From assembly GCA_001460835.1 (NCBI GenBank), contig CYKH01001703.1:1-64000 (forward strand): a stretch of 64,000 bases of DNA, read 5' to 3'. The notes below the pieces were generated by a model, which worked only from the letters and a program-made list of their open reading frames with translations, had not been told where the DNA came from and ran no database searches. Each line of letters starts with the position of its first letter. Position 1 is the first letter of the stretch. The translations under genes were made by a program, and so were the position numbers. This document shows positions 1-9,630 of this stretch, one piece after another. Source of the DNA: Bodo saltans (Eukaryota > Euglenozoa > Kinetoplastea > Eubodonida > Bodonidae).

Positions 1-1573
1 CAGGACAAATGACAAAAAGGTGACAACCATGGTTTTGGAAAGGTCCACTCATTTGCTGTCGATTTGGGGGTAGAAGTTTTCCAACGTAGTGTTTTCGTAC
101 TTTTTTTTTTGGTGGTGTCTAAAGGACAAAATGGCCAAAAGTGGCACTTCAGATTGCGCAGTTTCACGTGACGCTGACTATATTTTTTTTATTCTTTGTT
201 GCTTCTGGTGACAGTTGGTGATGGGCACAACAACACAACTAAAACAACAAGTGCACATTCTCTCCATTCCTTTTCCTCCGCGTTAGAATGCTTCAAAAAG
301 TGAAGTGCTCCACATACAGTGTTCCAATGGGCTTCACTTACGCACAAACGCACAACACAAGAAAAGAAATGGCTACAGTGAGAAAAGGACGGGAAAAAAA
401 TGTGCGAATTCAATGAATTAGGACGAAAGATTTTCAAAAAAAAAAATTGAGAGCCTTCTTTTTGCTGGTAAAGAAGAAACAAATTCAAATTTGCACCCCC
501 GCTCACTTCCCTTTTTGCACCTCTTGAGCCTTTCTGTCGTCTCCCCCTCTCACTCCTTCACTCTCCCATGATACGGTTTTTTTCCCCCGCACTCCTTTTT
601 TCGCTTCAATTTGATTATTTGACGCACGATGGAAATGTAACTGCATAGTGAAGAGTTCAAAACGTTGGGTGAAGTGAGAAGCAAAGGAAAGCAAGGTTCC
701 CAGGCACTTAAGCGCATTCTCTTGTACGCTTGTGATCTCAACTCGAGTATTCAATCAGCCTGACCTGCAGACGCACACCAGCAATGATTGATCTCGCCTC
801 GCAGTCAATCAGCTTTGAGTTGTCGTCGCAGCACACCAGCATGTTATTGATCTCGCATCACACCACACCACATTGCCAGGTTGCAGAAAGAAACACACAG
901 TGTTTATCACCCTCGCACACCTGAGTATCGGTAGAGTAGTGACCTGAGTATTCACACGTCTCAACGATGGACAAGACGCCTCACGAACCGTTTGCGCATT
1001 CATTTCTGACTCCTTTCATCCTTTTTTTTTTATCTCTTCTCCCAGCAGTGTCCATTGTGTGATGATTTTCACCTCCTCTCTCTTCGCTAAAGTGCATTGT
1101 AAACAATTGAGAATATTGGCAGTCAACATTTGACTAGGATCGAGATCACAACCAAAAAAGAAAAGCAGGAAAATGTAGAAGGCAGCGAAGAGGGAGGAGT
1201 TGTTTGCGAATCATAGGAACTTTCCTTCAACAGCAAAAACGACAACTCAGACAAACAAGCAATGACTAATGCATCCGCAACAAGCAACAAAACCCCCAAA
1301 CAACACAAACAGCAGAAAACACAATGTCAAATATGAGCCTTGGTAAATGTTTGATGGAGCGGTGTTGTCTGCCGCGCGTAGGCCAATAATACGTTTTAAA
1401 ACAACAAAAAAACAAAAAAACAAAGAAATCGTACATTGAGAACAAGAGATTTGTTTATCGGCCCAAAGGGACTCTTCCAGATGCGGTTACCGTCAGATGG
1501 CTGATATTTCTTCACGTTGATTGTTGTTATCCTCTCGTTTTATCGGAAGAGAGAACTAAACCACAAAAAAAAA
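1..1573. other. Gene-poor upstream region, possible transcription start or strand-switch region
   Basis: No convincing coding sequence lies here on either strand. The only ORFs are short minus-strand ones made largely of translated A/T homopolymer runs, with no recognisable domain. The region holds many A and T tracts (for example 102-112, 182-190, 437-446, 1023-1031, 1407-1423) and one imperfect direct repeat (773-859). In kinetoplastids, gaps of this size between head-to-tail genes often mark the start of a polycistronic unit or a strand-switch region. That the next 26 genes all run to the right is compatible with this, but the left neighbour is outside the window, so this remains inference. 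Confidence 0.5.
773..859. repeat. Imperfect direct repeat of about 28 bases, two copies
   Basis: Copy 1 (773-800) and copy 2 (831-859) both begin gcacaccagca and end with ttgatctcgc, separated by 30 bases. The copies differ by small changes between these blocks. Related short words (tgacctg, gagtattc) recur at 746-767 and 922-955. The repeat lies in the gene-free region. Its function is unknown. Confidence 0.5.
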
Positions 1574-1939
1574 ATGAGGCGCTGCGGATCTGGGCTAACG
1601 TCGAGCATCTTAGTGGCTGCAACACCACTTAGGAAGAATGCAACCATTGGCGACGAAGCCTTCACCACCGCAGCCATGAAGGAGCTCATGGATCAATTTG
1701 CTGAAGCAAGAGAACTAATTGGAGATGCTCGCGAAAGTCTTGGGACGACGTATTTTTCTGACGATTTAGACGACGCTATCAAGGCCAAAGATGATGTGCT
1801 CACACAATGGAAGAGCGTTCAGCAAACTCTGGAGGCTGCAAGTGCTTCTGATAGGCTTTCGAAGCTGCAAAGAGAGTACGACGTGAAGTTCCGCCAGCTG
1901 GAAGCCGAGGTGGAGGAGTTGATGGCGCATGACGACTAA
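1574..1939 (+). CDS. Small coiled-coil protein with mitochondrial-type N terminus, unknown function
   Basis: A 121-residue protein I do not recognise. The open frame extends to a TTG at 1517, but the first ATG is at 1574, just after a pyrimidine-rich stretch and AG near 1549, so 1574 is the likely start. The N terminus (MRRCGSGLTSSILVAATPLR) is basic and hydroxylated with no acidic residue, as in mitochondrial presequences. The rest is acidic and helical. Its last 45 residues have heptad-like spacing (KLQREYDVKFRQLEAEVEEL), suggesting a coiled coil. It is the first gene of the + strand cluster. Mitochondrial location is an inference from the N terminus only. Confidence 0.7.
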   Translation: MRRCGSGLTSSILVAATPLRKNATIGDEAFTTAAMKELMDQFAEARELIGDARESLGTTYFSDDLDDAIKAKDDVLTQWKSVQQTLEAASASDRLSKLQREYDVKFRQLEAEVEELMAHDD

Positions 1940-2069
1940 CCTCTTTTTCTGTTTGTTTGCCCAACTCTTCAATATTACGCAACAAATCTATTCACATCTA
2001 CCCGTAATTTTCCTTAATTCGTTTGTGCAGCTCGAATGTTAAGAGGAGTACAACTTGAATACCGAAAAT

Positions 2070-2120
2070 CCCTTGTTGTTTTTTGTGTTTTTTTTTTTTC
2101 CATTGTTTTCGTTGAATTAG
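2070..2120 (+). promoter_or_regulatory. Polypyrimidine tract and trans-splice acceptor for the XRN-like gene
   Basis: A T-rich tract, including a run of about 13 T, is followed by AG at 2119-2120. The ATG follows 15 bases later at 2136. This is the standard arrangement for spliced-leader addition in kinetoplastids and supports that start. Confidence 0.6.
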
Positions 2121-2135
2121 GAAAAAGGGCCAACA

Positions 2136-4646
2136 ATGGGAATTCCAGAGCTCTTGAAATTCATTGCGAAGACGACACCAAACGCGCTGTTTAAAGTTCC
2201 GTGTGGAAGTATCATCGATCATCATCAGTTGCAGCATTTTGACTATGTTCTTGTGGATGCGACAAATCTTGCTCAAACCATTGGCTTTAAACGCTTGGTG
2301 AGCGTTCTCACCACCTCGGCGATTCGTGTTAACGTAGCGCTTGTGTTTGTGTTTGATTCGCAACGTCGGCGCGTTGGTACATCCCGCGAGCACCGAACAA
2401 TCCACACTACACAAGACTTCGAGTTGCTCGTGCACAAAATTGCAGACGAGATTCGCACATCATGGAAAGCACGTGGAGGAAGTAAAGTTCCAGAAGTATT
2501 GATGAGCGGTCGTGACGTTGCTGGAGAAGCAGACTACAAGATGCTTCACATGCAACGGTCTCTCACGACAGCGGCAGCCGCTTCTGGGAAATCGAATCCC
2601 TCGTTTCTTCTTGTATCTGAGGACTCTGACGTGCTCTGTGGCGCCCTCTGTGGACCATGCCCCCAGCGTGTCACTCTGGCAACAACGCTGCAGGACACCA
2701 CCACCGATTTGTGCATGCTGTCGCTTCAGCACGTATTGGCCTACGTGGGACAGTGTGCAGATGTGCTGCTCTATGCGGATGCAGCACTTGCTGCTGAAAC
2801 AACAGCAGCTTCAATTTCAGCTGTTGCGGCATCCACTACCCCAACAACACACGACAATGAAGAGGAACAACCCACAACTGCCGCCATCAATCAAGACGAT
2901 GAAGCTGGGCGCCGCAAGAAGAAAGATGGCCCGATGGTGGCGACAGGTACCAAAATGAAGCTCGATGATAGTGATGATGATGATGAAGAAGTTGCCGCAC
3001 CAATTTTGGCGAAGGTATCGGCACCGGTACCAGTTGCCGCTGCTCCTGCGGCCGTGTTGGCATCTAACCAGCCCACAATCAGTGCCCCGTCCCTCAAAGC
3101 ACTGGAAGTTGCGAGTCACCTCCGTCATGTGTGCGTTGACTTTGTGTTCCTGTTCACGATGATCATGGGTAACAACAACAACGTCCCTGCTCTCGCTCGT
3201 GGCGCAACGAAAGTTGACATTCAGACGTGCTGGCAATTGTACTGCCGCAAGAAGTACAGCACCGACCCAATGACCGGTGAGGACACCGTCAACACACTGC
3301 TCTCAGTGACGTCCGGATCCAAGAAAAACGACTGGAAAGCGTACGTGAAGCTGAACACAACGTTCTTGAGCAATGTGTTGCACAACATCAACTACTCCGA
3401 TCATCTCTCACGTCCTCCTGTTTTGGAGGAGCGCGAGCGCGCGATGAAGTATCTTGCTCGTGCTGTGACATCGACCGTTCGCTACGTTGTAGCGTGCCAC
3501 GTTGACGGAGCGCCGCCCCTACAAGTCGGCGACAAACAATTCCGTTGCTACTTGGACACTCGTCATGACGGTGCTGAGGAAGACCTTACGCCTAGCCTGG
3601 CAGCCCTCTTTGCAGTGCTGGCTGATGAGACGTCGCATACGTTTATTATCCCGATGCGTGGAGAAGCGGTAGTGACACCGGCTCACAGCGCACCGCAATT
3701 CCAAGCGCCGAGCAATTTTGGAAGACAGCAGCAAGAAACAGACATTGACTCCAATTTAGTGGTGCTGGACTCCACCAATCGTGGCGCAGCACGCCGTTGC
3801 AACTTCGCGCACCTCACCGGTAGCACTTCGTGGAAGACCGTCGCCAGCAGTGTTGACACTCTCACAAAACATCTCCCCAGCTCATGTGGCCAGTATGAAC
3901 GGTTGGACCAGTCGTGGAGCTCGCTCACAGCATCCAGCGGCCTCGACGCCATCCAACTGCTTGCTCGTGGTGTTGCGAAGATCATTCGAGCCCAACAAGC
4001 GAAGAAGGGAAATAACCAAAAGAAGAAGAAGGATGCCAAATCAGAAGAGGCCCCCACCAATGACATCCCCACAGTGTACTCTTTTGAGCTGAGGAGGATG
4101 GCACCGGTGTATTCCGCGACGCCAGCCACAGCAGCCGACAAAGACCCTTCAGTAGTAGCGGCGTCAAAACTCGCGCTCATGAAAGCGGCTGGAATTAGCT
4201 TTGGGTACACTGTTGCACCCGCAGAACCGCCTCAAAATTCAGCAGCGCACTCCGACTACATTCTTAAGCCGAAGCCGACAAAGCCGAATAAAACTCCTGC
4301 AGGTACCTCAAAGCCAACACCAGCACAGTCCACTGCTGCTTCAAGTGATGCAGCTTCCCCGAATGCTGTTTCTTCTGAACAAGCGAACAGCAGCACAGGC
4401 AACAGCGGCTCCCACAAACCATCAACGAACAATGCTGTTAAGAAGGCACCAGGTGCCCCAAAGCCCGCAGGAACTCCTCGACCAGCTGGTGCTAACAACA
4501 ACGTTGCTAAGCCTGCTGCTGTTTCTCGGCCTGCTACTTCTCTTGCTGAAGGGGAGTCTGAGGCAGCTGGAGCGCCAAAGTTTAAGCGTCTCGGCAAGAA
4601 AGAACGCATGAAGCTTAAGAGGCAACGTGAAGAAGCCGAAAGCTGA
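2136..4646 (+). CDS. Divergent XRN-family 5'-3' exonuclease-like protein
   Basis: An 836-residue protein. The start MGIPELLKF resembles the MGVPxFF start of XRN1/XRN2 exoribonucleases. Acidic residues of the family's metal site can be placed in order: D41 (VLVDATN), D74 (VFVFDSQRRR), E131 and D133 in GEADYK (GEGEHK in classical XRN), and D163 and D165 in SEDSDV. The last expected one, in the GNDFLP motif, is replaced: residues 345-351 read GNNNNVP, with N346 in place of Asp. Residues 220-330 and 650-820 are low-complexity Ala/Pro/Ser/Thr, and the C terminus is Lys/Arg rich (KKERMKLKRQREE). Kinetoplastids carry several XRN paralogues (XRNA-XRND in trypanosomes); I cannot say which this is. It may act on RNA in nucleus or cytoplasm, or have lost activity. 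Confidence 0.75.
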   Translation: MGIPELLKFIAKTTPNALFKVPCGSIIDHHQLQHFDYVLVDATNLAQTIGFKRLVSVLTTSAIRVNVALVFVFDSQRRRVGTSREHRTIHTTQDFELLVHKIADEIRTSWKARGGSKVPEVLMSGRDVAGEADYKMLHMQRSLTTAAAASGKSNPSFLLVSEDSDVLCGALCGPCPQRVTLATTLQDTTTDLCMLSLQHVLAYVGQCADVLLYADAALAAETTAASISAVAASTTPTTHDNEEEQPTTAAINQDDEAGRRKKKDGPMVATGTKMKLDDSDDDDEEVAAPILAKVSAPVPVAAAPAAVLASNQPTISAPSLKALEVASHLRHVCVDFVFLFTMIMGNNNNVPALARGATKVDIQTCWQLYCRKKYSTDPMTGEDTVNTLLSVTSGSKKNDWKAYVKLNTTFLSNVLHNINYSDHLSRPPVLEERERAMKYLARAVTSTVRYVVACHVDGAPPLQVGDKQFRCYLDTRHDGAEEDLTPSLAALFAVLADETSHTFIIPMRGEAVVTPAHSAPQFQAPSNFGRQQQETDIDSNLVVLDSTNRGAARRCNFAHLTGSTSWKTVASSVDTLTKHLPSSCGQYERLDQSWSSLTASSGLDAIQLLARGVAKIIRAQQAKKGNNQKKKKDAKSEEAPTNDIPTVYSFELRRMAPVYSATPATAADKDPSVVAASKLALMKAAGISFGYTVAPAEPPQNSAAHSDYILKPKPTKPNKTPAGTSKPTPAQSTAASSDAASPNAVSSEQANSSTGNSGSHKPSTNNAVKKAPGAPKPAGTPRPAGANNNVAKPAAVSRPATSLAEGESEAAGAPKFKRLGKKERMKLKRQREEAES

Positions 4647-5095
4647 TGACCGATTGGCGGTAACAACAAGATACAACAAGATAATGACACAAGCGTATAA
4701 TAGGCAAAGGATCAGACCATTGATATTTGCCATCCTTTTTTGTTGTTGAGTGTGAGTTGTTCTATTCGTTCCTTTTTTGAGTCCCAATTATTTTTATGGC
4801 ACCATTGTCAAATTGTCGCGTTGGCAGTCTTCTTTTTCTTAAAAGGTACTAAGAGAGAAAGGTCATCGGGTGCAAGAATCCAATCGTTCCAAAACTGCTT
4901 GGCGGCGCGTGGTTTCTGTCTACCTCCGCTCTGCAAACTCCTTCTCAGCACACAGTTGCATATTTTCTTTTGGCCTTCTGTGTTGTCCACTTTTCGTGGC
5001 TACTTCACACGAGCCGAGCACAGACGTAGTTTTCGGAACTGATAGGTGAATTCAGATACCTCTCAATCACCATCACTTTTTTGTCGTCATCGTGT
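4647..5095. other. Intergenic region, no gene seen
   Basis: This stretch holds the 3' UTR of the XRN-like gene and the 5' region of the next gene. A + strand open frame at 4740-5042 starts at TTG, contains no ATG, encodes a Phe/Leu/Cys-rich product typical of translated pyrimidine tracts, and is not supported as a gene. T-rich tracts near 4731-4745 and 4829-4840 and AG dinucleotides near 5034 and 5055 could serve trans-splicing of the gene at 5096. Confidence 0.5.
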
Positions 5096-5374
5096 ATGTC
5101 CGATAGGAGGGAACTGCACCCGTACGGACTCATTCCTGTGTATTGTGCAGCAGCGGTCCTCGGTGCTGTGTTAGTGTCGATTCTCATTGATCGTGTGATG
5201 GAGTGCCTTGACGATAGAAGAAGAAAAGTAGCAAGTGGGGATGGAGGAATTATTTCAGCAAATTCAAAAACAATTAGAAGTACATCCTCACTGCGCCCTG
5301 TAGGGCCTCCTCCAGTTGTTAGTGACTACGGCGCGTCATCGTCCACCACCATCACGCAAAAGAGAGCGTTGTGA
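5096..5374 (+). CDS. Small single-span membrane protein, unknown
   Basis: A 92-residue protein from the first ATG (the frame is open from a TTG at 5081). Residues about 11-33 (GLIPVYCAAAVLGAVLVSIL) form one predicted transmembrane helix behind a short polar N terminus. A basic stretch follows (DDRRRK), then a Ser/Thr/Pro-rich tail ending QKRAL. The charge pattern suggests the tail is cytoplasmic. I recognise no family. It is short and low in complexity after the helix, so coding status is likely but not certain. Confidence 0.5.
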   Translation: MSDRRELHPYGLIPVYCAAAVLGAVLVSILIDRVMECLDDRRRKVASGDGGIISANSKTIRSTSSLRPVGPPPVVSDYGASSSTTITQKRAL

Positions 5375-5522
5375 ATTACTTGTGATCTTCACACATTCGG
5401 AAGGTCATGTTGCTTGTCCGACGTGTCCTTCTGCTCTCAAGAAATGAATGAACTCTTGTTCTTTTGTGGAATCTGCATTATCATCATTCTATTCTATGTG
5501 AAGAGTATTCAAACAGAGTGTA

Positions 5523-6104
5523 ATGAGGGCTACAACACCCAACCGAAGTCTTGGCGTGTCTCCCATTCCGTCATCCCGCACCCCAGGTGCAGTGTCACCA
5601 GCACTCGCATACCCAGCAGCATCCCAATTGCGATATCCTCCTCAATCAGCACTGCGGGGCGGGACCCCTATTCAAAATATTCCACTCAGGGGTGTTGATG
5701 GAAGTGGGTTTGATGCCTCCCCAATACCCCCACAGGCGCAGCAGCAAGCATCGCACGCTGACATGATCTTTCCAATGAATTTGGATCTCAGCGAGCGCTT
5801 GCTTGCAGGAGCTGCAACGAACGGTGCGGCTGCGAGTATTTCCAGCGTAAACCTCGGGAAAGAACAACTCCACCAACTTCAAGTGGAAGCGACAGAATAT
5901 ATCGACAACCTAGACTTGACTCTTCGAACGATGTTTGCGAATGACAACTCACGTTTGAGGCAAACTATTGTGAACACGAGCGACATGCCATTGACCTTTT
6001 TGTTTTTCCGCCTTCACCAACAAATGCTGAAACTTTCAGGTGATTACAACGGCCAACGTGAACGCGAAGCTCTTCACAGACTCGCAACATTGCTAGATGC
6101 GTGA
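5523..6104 (+). CDS. Unknown protein with disordered N terminus and helical C terminus
   Basis: A 193-residue protein starting at ATG 5523, preceded by a T-rich tract and AGs at about 5503-5518. Residues 1-80 are Pro/Ser/Ala rich and probably disordered, with SP and TP pairs (SRTPGAVSP) suitable for proline-directed phosphorylation. Residues 105-193 are predicted helical (GKEQLHQLQVEATEYIDNLD, then a Leu-rich segment ending HRLATLLDA). No catalytic motif, signal peptide or membrane span is visible. I do not recognise the family. An overlapping frame at 5414-5698 lacks a plausible ATG start and is treated as a shadow. Confidence 0.6.
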   Translation: MRATTPNRSLGVSPIPSSRTPGAVSPALAYPAASQLRYPPQSALRGGTPIQNIPLRGVDGSGFDASPIPPQAQQQASHADMIFPMNLDLSERLLAGAATNGAAASISSVNLGKEQLHQLQVEATEYIDNLDLTLRTMFANDNSRLRQTIVNTSDMPLTFLFFRLHQQMLKLSGDYNGQREREALHRLATLLDA

Positions 6105-6288
6105 GATGGACGAACTGCTTCGTTGGTTCAGTTGTACAATTCAATTTCTGACACCTGCGCATCAGGTGATTGTTTGGTTAGACGTTTGAAAGAGCACCTC
6201 ACCGCCACAACAAATCAATGGTAATGATTCATTATCAACTGCTGATATCTTTCCCCATGTCTATTGATTTACTCAAGGCACATTGTCG

Positions 6289-9200
6289 ATGTCCTCTACA
6301 CACTCAAGAGGCTCCTCAGTGGATTTCAGGAGCGATGCTGTTGAAAGCAGGTCAGAGGTTGCATTCGCTCCCACCGGCACAGAGGGCAGTCTGCGCCTGC
6401 AACCAGACTCCACAATTCATTTCGACGATGACAGCAGGGTAGGAGAAGTCGCATCGAGCAGCGATGGAACGCCGCGCTCACCGCAGTTTATGAGCGAAAA
6501 AGAGGACGTTGCTCCTCGTGCCAGCGAGGAGAATGCTCGACGTGGCTCATCTGCTGAGAGTTTCTCGCGCTCTGATGCCGCGAAGAACATCAGTGCGAGC
6601 CCACCCCCAAGGTCCCTCGCTCCACCACTAGAACAACAAGAGCCACCGCAGGTAGCGGCGGACGTTGGTAGCCCCAGCCCCTCACGCGAAGACATTCGTA
6701 TTTCTGGCGCAGAACGTCTTTCTCCACGAAGCGAGCATAGCATCGCAATCAGTGGGACAGAAGCGTCCGTCAACTTCTTTCACGATGATGACGATGATGA
6801 TGATGACGATGATCACTCGATGGTGTTGAGCCCTTTGCGAACACCTCCTCCACAGCCCCCAAAAGTGTTGTCGCCGGGGACTCCTTCGAACACTGTGATA
6901 GGACCATCAGCTGCCGTTCCTGTCCCTCCTGAGGTTGCAACTCCAAAGCCTGCTCCTCCGTCACGTCGACCGCCTTCCACCAAGCCGCTGTCCCCTGGAA
7001 GCCCACAACGCGACATTGTTGTGAAAGCTCCCCCAGCTACTATCCCTGACGCACCCACTACACCACTTACCTCACGCCGGGCAGCAAGCACTCCAGCCCA
7101 TGACGTGCCAAAATCTCCAGCAATCCGTCAAGCGGAGCATGTGCAAACATGGGACTCGTCCTCGTCCACCAAACCCCATCATGCCATGTACCAACCGTCT
7201 CAGGTGCAGCAATTGGAGGAGGAAGAGTTCGCGAAGAACTTCCCCTACTGGAATAAACCCAAAGGTGCAGCATCCGTAAGGCTAGCAGGTGGTGTCAGTA
7301 GCGATGGAGAAGCAAAACCATCAACCTCACGCAGCGCTCCACAACAAGTGGAAGGATCTGATCCCTCTGGTGATGATCTTGGAGGGGCTACAGCCGCCGA
7401 TACCAAAGTTGCCGTACATTCTGTCGATGACCTCAGGTCCAAGGCCAAGGAGTTTTCTGACAAACTTCGTCGAGAACACCGCGAGGCCAACCGAACAGAA
7501 ACAAGCATCAACAGCTCCACAACGTTCCATAACCATCAAGACTCCAGTATTGCATTCGAGGTGGTTGATTCTATTAACGCAGGCCCTCCCCACGACGCAG
7601 AAGACCCTGCTGAAGGGGCACTAGCGCAAAGTCAGACATCTCGTCGCAGCGGAAGTGGCCGTCGTGCGTCGCCAGAGCGACAAGAATCTGTACAATCGTG
7701 GCTTCATGGTGTGGCAGTTGACGACGATCAACATCATCATGCCAATAGCAACATCAAGAACAGCGCCGCTACAACCTCCACTCCTCCAACTGATGAGTTA
7801 GAGCAGCGACGACGAGGTTCCCACTCAAAATCTTCATTCCAAGAATACGCTGAAGTGAACCTGTCCCCTCGAAGCAGCAATAGCGGTGAAGAGCGCCCTC
7901 ATGTGGTAAGCAGTACTGTCACAGTGAAAACACATACCGAGCGCCTCGCCACTGCTGCTCAACGAAACGACGCGAAGCACATGAGCAACGCAGTGCGCAC
8001 AACAACTCCTCGTCGCACGACGCAACCTGCCAGTGCTGAGCAACAGCGTCGGCCTTCGACACCTGGGAGGCAATCTACTCCAATCCGACGCGCGTCGTTA
8101 GCGTCATCACAACCACAGGAACTTCCAAGTTCCAATCCTCACACAGTCGAACAGCTGGAGGCACGGCGTCGAAAGTTCTATTTAATCTACGGTCAACGAA
8201 AGGGTCAGGAACTTTTCGAGCGTTTCCTCGGCGAACACAACCTCCAGGACCATAATCCACCGCAAAAAGGTCGCCGAGGATCCGCACCGCGCTCAACCAC
8301 TCCGACTCCATTGTCGCGGCGTCCATCGCCGGCCGGTGTCCCCCAACCAGATACCGCAAATCCTCGCGAGACGACCCCAGCCCGACGGTCTGCGTGGGAC
8401 CGTTTGTATCGAACACAAATCCACCACCCAACACATTCTCCCACACGCGAAGCGCTGCACTTGCCGTCGCCCACCGACCCAAGATCGAGCAGCCAATCTG
8501 CTGGAAGGCAACGAGCAACAACTCCTCCAGATCCCAAAGTTTTCACAAAATTGTACCAAATCGGGTTGGATGAGAAATCGCGCCGCCAGAAATTGTTTTT
8601 AGAGGGACAGCGCAAGAAAGAAGAAAAGGAACTGTCTGAAGCAGTTGATGCAGTGATCTTAGCGAAGGTGTTAAGAAGCACTGCGGGACACAAATCAATG
8701 ACGAAGGCTGATCTAGAAGCATTGTTGGCACGAGAGCGTCAGAAGTACCTTGACTCAATTCTGTCTCAACCAAGCAAGAGTGGTGAGCGACCAACCTCGC
8801 AACCAGCGTCACGATCTGGAACTCCAGGCAGTCAAGCTGGTGGGGGTGGGAGTCGTCCTCCAACGCCTCGGTCTCGATTAGCGTCTCCAGTTCGTATCTC
8901 GTCTTACGAACTCAATCTATCAGCTGAGCCTCAGTTGACAAGAGACAACATCGATGAAATGACGAACCGTCTCTTTAAACTCGGAAGGCGCAAGTTCGCC
9001 GAGGAAGAGAAAAAGAAAGCTGACAAAGAGCTCGCTGGATGCACATTCACACCGCGAATCAATGGGAGCAGCACACCGCTGCGTCGGGCTTCAACGCCAA
9101 ACACTCGCTCAGGGTCTGCTGGGGGCCGCAGCACTGGTGTTGCTACAGAGCAAGTGCATCGCCCAGCGAACCGATCAGCAACTCCTGATCGATGCAAAGC

Positions 9201-9381
9201 GTTGTACTCATACTCCCAGCGAGAAAAGAGCAATCATGATGTGAACCGTGAACGAGTGATTCGAGAACAGAAATTGAAAATTTTGAAGAGCAAACTGGAG
9301 AGCGATCATCACTTCAAGAGTCGAGTAGCTGCAAACCCCGCCCTAGCGGAAAAGTTTATGGCATCGATCACATGTGTTTAG
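6289..9381 (+). CDS. Large disordered Ser/Pro-rich protein with C-terminal FTPxI-type segment
   Basis: A 1,030-residue protein; the ATG at 6289 is two codons inside the open frame. Most of residues 1-600 are Ser/Pro/Thr rich and likely disordered. An Asp run at about residues 165-175 (DNA 6783-6813, a GAT/GAC microsatellite) interrupts it. The C-terminal third alternates basic helical segments (FTKLYQIGLDEKSRRQKLFL, RLFKLGRRKFAEEEKKK, QREKSNHDVNRERVI) with CTFTPRIN. This helix plus FTPxI pattern is common in kinetoplastid cytoskeletal proteins, from memory of the group rather than a search. Many RxxS sites suggest kinase control. A cytoskeletal or flagellar role is plausible but unproven. Confidence 0.7.
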   Translation: MSSTHSRGSSVDFRSDAVESRSEVAFAPTGTEGSLRLQPDSTIHFDDDSRVGEVASSSDGTPRSPQFMSEKEDVAPRASEENARRGSSAESFSRSDAAKNISASPPPRSLAPPLEQQEPPQVAADVGSPSPSREDIRISGAERLSPRSEHSIAISGTEASVNFFHDDDDDDDDDDHSMVLSPLRTPPPQPPKVLSPGTPSNTVIGPSAAVPVPPEVATPKPAPPSRRPPSTKPLSPGSPQRDIVVKAPPATIPDAPTTPLTSRRAASTPAHDVPKSPAIRQAEHVQTWDSSSSTKPHHAMYQPSQVQQLEEEEFAKNFPYWNKPKGAASVRLAGGVSSDGEAKPSTSRSAPQQVEGSDPSGDDLGGATAADTKVAVHSVDDLRSKAKEFSDKLRREHREANRTETSINSSTTFHNHQDSSIAFEVVDSINAGPPHDAEDPAEGALAQSQTSRRSGSGRRASPERQESVQSWLHGVAVDDDQHHHANSNIKNSAATTSTPPTDELEQRRRGSHSKSSFQEYAEVNLSPRSSNSGEERPHVVSSTVTVKTHTERLATAAQRNDAKHMSNAVRTTTPRRTTQPASAEQQRRPSTPGRQSTPIRRASLASSQPQELPSSNPHTVEQLEARRRKFYLIYGQRKGQELFERFLGEHNLQDHNPPQKGRRGSAPRSTTPTPLSRRPSPAGVPQPDTANPRETTPARRSAWDRLYRTQIHHPTHSPTREALHLPSPTDPRSSSQSAGRQRATTPPDPKVFTKLYQIGLDEKSRRQKLFLEGQRKKEEKELSEAVDAVILAKVLRSTAGHKSMTKADLEALLARERQKYLDSILSQPSKSGERPTSQPASRSGTPGSQAGGGGSRPPTPRSRLASPVRISSYELNLSAEPQLTRDNIDEMTNRLFKLGRRKFAEEEKKKADKELAGCTFTPRINGSSTPLRRASTPNTRSGSAGGRSTGVATEQVHRPANRSATPDRCKALYSYSQREKSNHDVNRERVIREQKLKILKSKLESDHHFKSRVAANPALAEKFMASITCV
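6783..6813 (+). repeat. GAT/GAC trinucleotide microsatellite encoding poly-Asp
   Basis: A run of alternating gat and gac codons within the preceding gene encodes 11 consecutive Asp followed by His and Ser. Mixed codon use suggests some selection for the protein tract rather than pure slippage. Confidence 0.7.
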
Positions 9382-9598
9382 CAGTCCCGTTTCCCATGGG
9401 AAGCATCGGGAAGTCTGCTATTACCTACCGCTAGAGTATTGTACTGTTTACTTTTTGTATGTTTGAATTCCTAGAACGAAACACCTTGTGTCCTTTAATA
9501 CAGAATCTTTTTTGAGCGCATGAAGCTTTTGAGCGAACGTAAAACTTTCTTTATGTTTTCTTAAATGAAGGCGACCTTAGGCCTAAAAGAAAAGATAA

Positions 9599-9624
9599 CC
9601 TCCCGCTCCCACCCAAACATTTAG
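9599..9624 (+). promoter_or_regulatory. Polypyrimidine tract and trans-splice acceptor for the TmcB-like gene
   Basis: A C/T-rich tract is followed by AG at 9623-9624, and the ATG of the TmcB-like gene follows at 9631, only 6 bases downstream. The very short 5' UTR fixes this start well. Confidence 0.55.
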
Positions 9625-9630
9625 AAAAGT

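Noticed and set aside
189-506. Minus-strand open frame of 105 codons in the gene-free region
   Set aside because: The product is dominated by Phe, Ser and Leu from translated A/T tracts, lacks a splice signal on that strand that I can support, and matches no family.
4740-5042. Plus-strand open frame of 100 codons between the XRN-like and small membrane protein genes
   Set aside because: It starts at TTG, has no ATG, and its hydrophobic content comes from pyrimidine tracts used in splicing.
5414-5698. Plus-strand open frame overlapping the gene at 5523
   Set aside because: TTG start upstream of the probable splice site, with no conserved-looking content; the 5523 frame fits better.
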